Shown here: positions 58,173-64,000 of the stretch, piece by piece
Layout of the letters: every line of letters starts with the position of its first letter
How positions within the stretch are numbered: the first letter of the stretch is position 1
NCBI RefSeq assembly: GCF_008001235.1
Contig: NZ_CP040751.1
Location: forward strand, 3,165,501 to 3,229,500
DNA length: 64,000 bases
From: Salidesulfovibrio onnuriiensis
GTDB lineage: Bacteria; Desulfobacterota; Desulfovibrionia; Desulfovibrionales; Desulfovibrionaceae
Direction of reading: 5' to 3'
Program-made: the position numbers and the translations under genes
The notes under the pieces: generated by a model
Databases searched by the model: none
What the model was told of the DNA's origin: nothing
The model's input: the letters and a program-made list of their open reading frames with translations, nothing else

Positions 58173-58829
58173 ATGCCGGCAAATCCAGAGACATTTCTGA
58201 ACCTTCCCGAAGAAAAACGCAAGCGCGTCCTCGACGAGGCCACCCGCGAATTCGCGGAGCACGGCTTCCACCAGGCCAGCGTCAACCGCATGGTGGGCAG
58301 GCTGGGCATCGCCAAGGGGTCCCTGTTCAAGTATTTCGGCACCAAGCAGGGAATCTTCGAACACCTCTTCGGCCACGCCATCGAGCTGTTCAAGGCCCCG
58401 CTCAAGGAGATCCGCGAATCCACCAGGGACGGCGACTTCTTCGAGCGCGTGCGCAGAAGCATGCTGGCCGGGCTGGATTTCATCGAGGCCCACCCGCGCC
58501 TCTACAGCATCTATTTGAAGATGCTCTACCAGGAAAATTTCCCCCTGCGCGAAAAGCTGCTGGGCCAGATCCGGCAGGCCTCCACCAAATTCCTGCGCGG
58601 GCTGGTTGAGGAAGCGAAGAGCAACGGGCAGCTCCGGGACGACCTGGACACGGACATGGCCGTGTACCTGCTGGACGGGGTCATGGACCGTTTCTTCCAG
58701 TCCGTGTCCCTGCCCTTTCTGGACGCCAACGCGGGCCTGTACAAGGCAGACCGCACAACCATAGAAAACCGGCTCGACAGCGTCATCGCCTTCATGAAGG
58801 ACGGCCTGTCGGGCACTGGTGCATCATGA
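58173..58829 (+). CDS. TetR-family regulator of the menaquinone genes
   Basis: A 218-residue TetR regulator: N-terminal HTH (KRVLDEATREFAEHGFHQASVNRMVGRLGIAKGSLFKYFGTKQGIFEHLF) and a helical ligand-binding domain (about 75-218). Its stop overlaps the mqnE ATG (ATGA), so it is translationally coupled to menaquinone synthesis. The near-perfect dyad at 58123 between it and mqnD makes it the probable repressor of both divergent units; the ligand is unknown, perhaps a lipid or naphthoate compound. Confidence 0.9.
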   Translation: MPANPETFLNLPEEKRKRVLDEATREFAEHGFHQASVNRMVGRLGIAKGSLFKYFGTKQGIFEHLFGHAIELFKAPLKEIRESTRDGDFFERVRRSMLAGLDFIEAHPRLYSIYLKMLYQENFPLREKLLGQIRQASTKFLRGLVEEAKSNGQLRDDLDTDMAVYLLDGVMDRFFQSVSLPFLDANAGLYKADRTTIENRLDSVIAFMKDGLSGTGAS

Positions 58830-59929
58830 TCGAAAAATTCATCTCATCCGACTATTTTGAAAACATGGGACTGGGAACCGTGCGCGACAAGGTCCTGGAC
58901 GGGGAGCGGCTCGGCATCGAGGACGGCATGCGCCTGTTCGAATGCGACGATCCCCTGGCCGTGGGCGCGCTGGCCCATCAGGCGCGCATCCGCATGAACG
59001 GCTGCAAGGCCTTCTACGTCATCAACCAGCACATCAACTACACCAACGTCTGCGTCAACGCCTGCTCCTTCTGCGCCTACCAGCGGGAAAACGACGGGCA
59101 GCAGGGAGCCTTCGTGCTCGGCAGGGACGACATGCTGGCCAAGATCGACGGAGCGGGCATGGCCCCGCGCGAGATCCACATCGTGGGCGGCTGCCACCCG
59201 AAGCTGGGGCTGGCCTATTTCGAGGACATGCTCTCCTCCATCCGCGAGCGTCTGCCCGAGGCCGTGCTCAAATGTTTCACGGCCGTGGAGATCGCCCACT
59301 TCGCCAAGCTGGAAGGCATCCCCACCACCCAGGTGCTCGCCCGGCTCAAGGCCGCCGGCCTGAACATGCTGCCCGGCGGCGGGGCCGAGATCTTCGCCCC
59401 GGCGGTCCGCACCCGGATCTGCGCCCGCAAGAGCGATGCCGACGAATGGCTGCGCGTGCACGGCGAGGCGCACGCCCTGGGGCTCAAGACCAACTGCACC
59501 ATGCTCTTCGGGCACATCGAGTCCCATGCGGACCGACTGGACCATCTGGACCGGCTGCGCCGCCAGCAGGACGAGACCGGTGGATTCACCTGTTTCATCC
59601 CCCTGCCCTTCCTGACCGAAAACAGCAAGCTGGCCATCGACAACCCGCTCACCGGCCTGGAGCAGCTGCGCACCATCGCCGTGAGCCGTCTCATGCTCGA
59701 CAACATCCCGCACATCAAGGCCTACTGGGTCATGCTCGGGGTCAAGGTTGCCCAGGCCGCACTCAAGTTCGGCGCCGACGACTTCGACGGCACCGTGGTC
59801 GAGGAAAAGATCGGCCACGAGGCGGGCGCGGATTCGGCACAGGCCATGACCCGCGCCGAGCTGGAAGGCATGATCACCGGCTGCGGGTTCACCCCCGTGG
59901 AGCGCGATTCGTATTTCAATGAAATTTAG
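58826..59929 (+). CDS. mqnE: aminofutalosine synthase MqnE (radical SAM)
   Basis: Radical SAM enzyme joining the MqnA product 3-[(1-carboxyvinyl)oxy]benzoate with SAM-derived adenosine to give aminofutalosine. The 367 residues have INQHINYTNVCVNACSFCAYQR (CxxxCxxC), IHIVGGCHPKLGLAYFEDML and GLNMLPGGGAEIF. The NxHINxTNxC wording separates MqnE from MqnC, which has DRNINYxN. Overlaps the tetR stop. Confidence 0.95.
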   Translation: MIEKFISSDYFENMGLGTVRDKVLDGERLGIEDGMRLFECDDPLAVGALAHQARIRMNGCKAFYVINQHINYTNVCVNACSFCAYQRENDGQQGAFVLGRDDMLAKIDGAGMAPREIHIVGGCHPKLGLAYFEDMLSSIRERLPEAVLKCFTAVEIAHFAKLEGIPTTQVLARLKAAGLNMLPGGGAEIFAPAVRTRICARKSDADEWLRVHGEAHALGLKTNCTMLFGHIESHADRLDHLDRLRRQQDETGGFTCFIPLPFLTENSKLAIDNPLTGLEQLRTIAVSRLMLDNIPHIKAYWVMLGVKVAQAALKFGADDFDGTVVEEKIGHEAGADSAQAMTRAELEGMITGCGFTPVERDSYFNEI

Positions 59930-59935
59930 AGGTGT

Positions 59936-59999
59936 TTGAGGGAAACCTTTTGAAAAAGATCTCCCTCAAGCTCCCTTCCAAAACTTTTTGGCGGCTTCG
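59936..59999 (+). repeat. hairpin element between mqnE and mqnC
   Basis: TTGAGGGA / TCCCTCAA arms (59936-59969) with an inner CTTTT / AAAAG pairing, followed by CCAAAACTTTTTGG and a small GGCG-GCTT-CGCC hairpin. This resembles short dispersed intergenic elements I associate with Desulfovibrio genomes. It fills most of the 85-base gap between two cotranscribed genes. Confidence 0.5.
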
Positions 60000-60014
60000 C
60001 CCTGAGAGTGAACA

Positions 60015-61085
60015 ATGAGTTTGGAAAATATATTTGAAAAAGTATTGGCTGGAGAACGTATCGGTTTCGATGAGGCCGATGCGCTCTACAAGGATGCGGG
60101 CTTTCACGAACTGGGATGGCTGGCGCACCAGGTGCGGCTCCGGAAGCATCCCGAGCCCATCGTCACCTACGTCTCGGACCGCAACATCAACTACTCCAAC
60201 ATCTGCGTGTGCGGCTGCAAGTTCTGCGCGTTCTACCGCGCGCCGGACCAGGAAGGCGGCTACGTGCACACCTTCGAGGAGATCGGGCAGAAGATCCAGG
60301 AGACACTGGACCTGGGCGGCACCCAGATCCTCATGCAGGGCGGGCATCACCCGGACCTGCCGCTCACCTGGTACGAGGAGATGCTCCGGTACATCAAGGC
60401 CAACTACAAGGTGCACGTGCACGCCTTTTCCCCGCCCGAGATCGTCTTCTTCAGCGAGCTGGAAGGCATCGGCACCACCGAGGTGATCGAGCGGCTGCAC
60501 AAGGCCGGGCTCGACTCCATCCCGGGCGGCGGCGCGGAAATCCTGGTGGACGAGGTCCGCTCCCAGGTCTCCCCGCGCAAATGCCCCGCGGGCCAGTGGC
60601 TCGGCGTCATGGAGGAGGCACACCAGCTGGGCCTGCGCACCACGGCCACCATGATGTTCGGCCATCTGGAGACTCCCGAGCAGCGGCTGCAACACCTGTT
60701 CAACGTGCGCGAGTCCCAGGACCGCACCGGCGGGTTCACGGCCTTCATCCCCTGGACCTTCCAGCCCGACCACACGGCCCTGCCCCACTGCCGCAAGCTC
60801 ACCAGCGTGGAATACCTGCGCACCCTGGCCCTTTCGCGCATCGTGCTCGACAACGTGGACAACATCCAGGTTTCCTGGGTGACCATGGGCCCGGGCATCG
60901 CCCAGCTCGGCCTGCATTTCGGGGGCAACGACTTCGGCTCCACCATGATCGAGGAGAACGTGGTCAAGGCCGCCGGCGTGGCCTTCCGGCTCTCGCGCGA
61001 GGAAATCCACCGGCTGGTGGAGGACGCTGGGTTCACGCCCAGGCAGCGCACCATGGACTATACACTGCTGGAGAACAGACAGTGA
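60015..61085 (+). CDS. mqnC: cyclic dehypoxanthine futalosine synthase MqnC (radical SAM)
   Basis: Radical SAM enzyme that cyclises de-hypoxanthine futalosine. The 356 residues carry SDRNINYSNICVCGCKFCAFYR (CxxxCxxC), GGTQILMQGGHHPDLPLTWYEEML and GLDSIPGGGAEILVDEVR, diagnostic for MqnC. Its TGA overlaps the GTG of mqnA. Starts 85 bases after mqnE, behind the hairpin element. Confidence 0.96.
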   Translation: MSLENIFEKVLAGERIGFDEADALYKDAGFHELGWLAHQVRLRKHPEPIVTYVSDRNINYSNICVCGCKFCAFYRAPDQEGGYVHTFEEIGQKIQETLDLGGTQILMQGGHHPDLPLTWYEEMLRYIKANYKVHVHAFSPPEIVFFSELEGIGTTEVIERLHKAGLDSIPGGGAEILVDEVRSQVSPRKCPAGQWLGVMEEAHQLGLRTTATMMFGHLETPEQRLQHLFNVRESQDRTGGFTAFIPWTFQPDHTALPHCRKLTSVEYLRTLALSRIVLDNVDNIQVSWVTMGPGIAQLGLHFGGNDFGSTMIEENVVKAAGVAFRLSREEIHRLVEDAGFTPRQRTMDYTLLENRQ

Positions 61086-61915
61086 TCCGGCTCGGCAAAA
61101 TCGGCTACCTCAACGTGCTGCCCATCTACCACCCGCTGGAAAACGGGCTGGTGGAAAACGACTTCGACATCGTCTCCGGGCCGCCCTCGCACCTGAACCG
61201 GCTCATGGACGAGGGGTCGCTCCAGGTTTCGGCCAGCTCCAGCATCGAATACGCCCGGCACCCGGAAAAGTACTACCTTGTCCCGGATATCGCCATCGGC
61301 AGCCGCGGCCCGGTGCAGAGCGTGCTGCTGCTCTCGCGCATTCCGGCGCGCAGGCTCGACGGACGCACCGTGCTCGTCAGCTCCCAGACCCATACCTCGG
61401 CCGCGCTGCTCAAGGTGCTCATGCAGCAGCACTGGGGCGTGTATTCCAACTTCATCACCGGAGACGCCACGGCGGTGCTGGACCGGGGAGAACGGCCCGA
61501 CGCCATCCTGTGCATCGGCGACGAGGCGCTGGAACTGCGCAGGCACAAGGACTACCCCGTGCGCGTGGATCTGGGCGAGGAATGGCGCAACCAGACCGGC
61601 CTGCCCTTCATTTTCGGCGTCTGGATCGTCCAGCGCGACGCCTGGGCCCGGAACAGGGAAGGCGTGGAAAACGCGTGCAGGACGCTGCTGACGGCCAAAC
61701 AGTGGGGCGTGGACAACATCAAGGCCATGTGCACCCTGGCAGCCGAATCCAGCCACATGAACAGCGAGGAGATGTGCTCCTACTTCGACGGCCTGGTCTA
61801 CGACCTGGGCCCGGCCGAACAGATCGGCATGAAATACTTCTACACCCAGCTCGCCAAGACCGGCCTCATCAAGAAGGTTCCCGAGCTGGAATTTCTTCCG
61901 GATTTCACTCTTTAA
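61082..61915 (+). CDS. mqnA: chorismate dehydratase MqnA
   Basis: First committed step of the futalosine pathway: dehydrates chorismate to 3-[(1-carboxyvinyl)oxy]benzoate. A 277-residue protein starting with GTG at 61082, overlapping the mqnC stop (GTGA). Motifs are IRLGKIGYLNVLPIYHPLENG, GPPSHLNRLMDEGSLQVSASSSIEYA and VSSQTHTSAALLKVLM. Last gene of the operon; with mqnD, mqnE and mqnC only the nucleosidase/deaminase steps are missing from the window. Confidence 0.95.
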   Translation: MIRLGKIGYLNVLPIYHPLENGLVENDFDIVSGPPSHLNRLMDEGSLQVSASSSIEYARHPEKYYLVPDIAIGSRGPVQSVLLLSRIPARRLDGRTVLVSSQTHTSAALLKVLMQQHWGVYSNFITGDATAVLDRGERPDAILCIGDEALELRRHKDYPVRVDLGEEWRNQTGLPFIFGVWIVQRDAWARNREGVENACRTLLTAKQWGVDNIKAMCTLAAESSHMNSEEMCSYFDGLVYDLGPAEQIGMKYFYTQLAKTGLIKKVPELEFLPDFTL

Positions 61916-61978
61916 TCCCCCTCATGCACAGCCGCATCAAAGGCTGTTCAGAAAGGATTGGAGACCTGGCGCAAAAAG

Positions 61979-62025
61979 AAGGCGACCCGCAGCGTATTAC
62001 CAATACGTGAGGAGTCGCCTTTTTT
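61979..62025. terminator. bidirectional terminator between mqnA and pyk
   Basis: AAGGCGAC / GTCGCCTT outer stem enclosing an inner CGTATT-ACC-AATACG hairpin. T-run on the plus side and A-run (AAAAAGAA) on the left, so it can end both convergent genes. Confidence 0.88.
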
Positions 62026-62064
62026 GCGGCAACAAAGCAGACAGGCCCTTTTCAGCAGCCTTTC

Positions 62065-63489
62065 CTATCCTTTGTAATAGACCTTGACCTCATTGGTATG
62101 CAGATCCTCCCTGCCGGGCGTTTTCTGCCCTGCGGTAATAACCACGCTCTGGCCGGGCTGGATGCCGGACCATTGCTCCACGAAATGCTGGCACCGGGCC
62201 AGATGGCTGGGCTGGTCGCGGTCCACATGGTGCGGGATCACGCCCCAGCTGAAATTGAGCAGATGCCGCGACATGGCGCGTGGAGTCAGGGCATGGATGG
62301 GCGCAACCGGCCGCCGCCCGCTCACGCGCTGGGCCGTGGTGCCGGAACGGGTGTGGCAGATAAGCGCGGCTGACCGGGTCTGCTCGGCCAGCAGGCAGGC
62401 GCAATAGGCCAGGGTCCGCTCGGGATCGGGCTTGCCGCCCGGCGAAAGCGGTCCCCCGCTTCGCTGCAGCCCGTACCCTTCGGCCTTGTCCGCAATACGC
62501 GCCATGTAGGCCACGGCCTCCACCGGATGCTTGCCAATGGCGGTCTCCTCGGAAAGCATGACAACGTCGGCCCCGTCCAGGATGGCATTGGCCACATCCG
62601 TGGTCTCGGGCCGCGTGGGCGCGGGGTTGTCCACCATGGAAATGAGCATCTGGGTGGCCACGATCACGGGCTTGTCCCTGCGGCGGCAGGCATCGATGAT
62701 CTGCTTCTGCATGATGGGCAGGTCCGGCAGCGGGCATTGCACGCCCAGGTCGCCCCGGGCCACCATGAGCCCGTCCGCCACGTCCAGGATGGTTTCCAGG
62801 TTGTCGTAGGCGGCCTTCTGCTCCATCTTGGCGATAATGGGCACCACCCGGCCGCACTCCTCCATGGCCCGCCGCAAGTCCACGATATCCTGCTTGGTCT
62901 GCACAAAGGACATGGCGGCCGCGTCCACGCCCAGCTTGAGCGCTCCCTCCAGGTCCACGCGGTCCTTTTCGGTCAGGGCCGGGATGGAGAAAAACTTGCC
63001 GGGAAAGGCGATGCCCTTGTGGGAGGTGATCAGCCCGTTGTTGTGGGCCTTGAGCTCCACGGCGCAGGGCTTGAGCACGCTGGTGACGGTCAGTTCCACC
63101 ATGCCGTCGCTCAGGAGCACGGTGTCGCCCTTGGCGAGATCCTTCAGGATGGCCGTATCCTCGAACGGCAGGTAGAGCCGCCCGCCCTCGTGCTCCATGC
63201 GGTCGGCCTCGGGGCCGAGCACCAGCCGGTCGCCCCGGATGATATGGGCCGGAGACTTGTACAGGTCGCCGATGCGGATCTTCGGGCCGCTCAGGTCGGC
63301 CATGGCCGTGAGCGTGAGTCCCAGTTCCTTTTCCAGGCTGCGGACGTTGTCCATGACTTCGGTGAAGGAATCCGCTGAACCGTGGGAAAAATTGAGGCGG
63401 AAAATGCGCACACCCGCCTTGGCCAGGCCGCGCATGGTCTCCAGTCCGCTGGAGGCCGGTCCGAGAGTGGCAATGATTTTGGTCTTCAT
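62065..63489 (-). CDS. pyk: pyruvate kinase
   Basis: Final glycolytic enzyme: phosphoenolpyruvate and ADP to pyruvate and ATP. The 474-residue protein has TKIIATLGPAS, RLNFSHGSADSF, ADLSGPKIRIG, IAKMEQKAAYDNLE, VADGLMVARGDLGVQCP, QMLISM, PTRPETTDVANAILDGADVVMLSEETAIGKHPVEAV and a C-terminal HTRSGTTAQRVSGRRPVAPIHALTP domain. The start at 63489 has GGAGG eight bases upstream; the upstream in-frame ATG at 63531 is rejected. Confidence 0.97.
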   Translation of the reverse strand: MKTKIIATLGPASSGLETMRGLAKAGVRIFRLNFSHGSADSFTEVMDNVRSLEKELGLTLTAMADLSGPKIRIGDLYKSPAHIIRGDRLVLGPEADRMEHEGGRLYLPFEDTAILKDLAKGDTVLLSDGMVELTVTSVLKPCAVELKAHNNGLITSHKGIAFPGKFFSIPALTEKDRVDLEGALKLGVDAAAMSFVQTKQDIVDLRRAMEECGRVVPIIAKMEQKAAYDNLETILDVADGLMVARGDLGVQCPLPDLPIMQKQIIDACRRRDKPVIVATQMLISMVDNPAPTRPETTDVANAILDGADVVMLSEETAIGKHPVEAVAYMARIADKAEGYGLQRSGGPLSPGGKPDPERTLAYCACLLAEQTRSAALICHTRSGTTAQRVSGRRPVAPIHALTPRAMSRHLLNFSWGVIPHHVDRDQPSHLARCQHFVEQWSGIQPGQSVVITAGQKTPGREDLHTNEVKVYYKG

Positions 63490-63553
63490 GAAAATCCTCC
63501 GGTTATCGCTCGCAGGATACCGGGTTTTCACGAATTATGGCAAGGCGAATCCG

Positions 63554-64000
63554 TCACGATCCGGTTCCGTTCAGGAAAATGTCGCCCGCGCGGCGTTCGC
63601 AGAAATTCAGGAAGGCGCGCACTGCAGGGAAGAGATCCCGCTCGGAATGATAGGTCAGGTAGAATTCCCGCTTCCAGACCAGGTCCTGGACGTCCAGGAC
63701 GACCAGCTGGCCCCGGTCGATATAGGGCTGGGCAACGAACCTGGAGGTGGTGGAGACCCCCACCCCGGCCAGGACACATTCCAGGGCCGCGCTGGTGCTG
63801 TCCACCCAGGCGCGGACATTGAGCTCCTGCAGCGAAAGCTTGCCCTGCACGGCCTCCTCGAAGGCCTTGCGGGTGCCGGAGCCCTTTTCGCGCATGACCC
63901 AGGGCAGCTGCTCGAGGTCCGCGATTTTCCACGGCCCCTTGAACCCGTTGAGATGGTTGTTGAACTGCACGGGGGCAACCACCACCATGTCGTCCTGGAG
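63554..64000 (-). CDS. LysR-type regulator, C-terminal part, cut by the window edge
   Basis: The open frame runs to the last base of the window, so the N-terminal HTH lies outside. The visible 148 residues are the second half of a LysR substrate-binding domain: DDMVVVAPVQFNNHL, LPWVMREKGSGTRKAFEEAV (the usual REKGSGTR), STSAALECVLAGVGVSTTSRFVAQPYIDRGQLV and a C-terminal helix ending LNFCERRAG. Such REKGSGTR proteins are CysB/CbbR-type regulators. Target unknown; pyk is the next gene downstream. Confidence 0.88.
   Translation of the reverse strand, partial: LQDDMVVVAPVQFNNHLNGFKGPWKIADLEQLPWVMREKGSGTRKAFEEAVQGKLSLQELNVRAWVDSTSAALECVLAGVGVSTTSRFVAQPYIDRGQLVVLDVQDLVWKREFYLTYHSERDLFPAVRAFLNFCERRAGDIFLNGTGS

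Noticed and set aside
1-64000. Insertion sequences, prophage, CRISPR arrays, toxin-antitoxin pairs or integrase/attachment sites
   Set aside because: None seen: no transposase, integrase, Cas or repeat-spacer pattern; tRNA-Leu at 34944 has no integrase or duplicated 3-prime end near it.

Overview
The window reads as chromosomal DNA of a GC-rich, anaerobic, flagellated Desulfovibrionaceae-type bacterium (Desulfobacterota). The evidence is the combination of the siroheme-dependent anaerobic heme route (ahbC-hemB-ahbD plus an Lrp-fold siroheme decarboxylase subunit), the futalosine menaquinone route (mqnD, mqnE, mqnC, mqnA), ThyX in place of ThyA, sigma-54/sigma-28 flagellar control and an Mla-type lipid transporter with a STAS-permease fusion. 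I see no insertion sequence, prophage, CRISPR array, rRNA or replication origin. One tRNA, tRNA-Leu(CAG), is present.

Layout. 1-3.4 kb: thyX, a degenerate shikimate-kinase-like protein, a zinc-dependent phospholipase C family protein and an AsmA-like protein. 3.4-11.2 kb: a flagellar filament block (fliC, fliD, fliS) bracketed by three glycosyltransferases, probably for flagellin or surface glycosylation. fliC has a sigma-28 promoter and two CsrA-type hairpins in its leader; fliD has a sigma-54 promoter. 11.3-14 kb: envelope and hypothetical genes, including an OmpA-like lipoprotein. 14-19 kb: heme synthesis followed by rpe. 19-24.7 kb: uup, convergent with an Mla/MCE lipid-transport operon. 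24.8-28.4 kb: an Lrp regulator and a bifunctional PutA. 28.5-34.9 kb: hutC-hutU-hutI-hutG-hutH with a HutC operator over the promoter. 34.9 kb: tRNA-Leu.

35-44.9 kb is the most unusual part. Two minus-strand operons flank a sigma-54 activator (37503-38912) and a ferredoxin-nitroreductase fusion. Both operons begin with paralogous small OB-like proteins and carry paralogous GNAT acetyltransferases. Each has a sigma-54-type promoter preceded by three copies of one 15-bp dyad (RGAAY-N5-RTTCY) in almost the same geometry; the proximal site is 75.5 bp from the -12 GC in both. The second operon encodes a lysine 2,3-aminomutase-like KamA and two D-Ala-D-Ala-ligase-like ATP-grasp enzymes, suggesting a beta-lysine-derived small molecule or peptide under a dedicated sigma-54 switch. 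I do not recognise this as a described system.

44.9-57.2 kb: accessory and housekeeping genes. These are a GH64-like lipoprotein, a methyltransferase, a three-gene set (ATPase/GNAT-like hybrid, HisC-like aminotransferase, GNAT protein), a GH114-like secreted protein, a divergent isochorismatase/AraC pair, yjgA (darP), an AT-rich hypothetical gene, a DMT-family exporter and an FkbM methyltransferase. 57.2-62 kb: the menaquinone genes around a TetR regulator with a near-perfect operator. 62-64 kb: pyruvate kinase and the C-terminal part of a LysR regulator that runs off the right edge.
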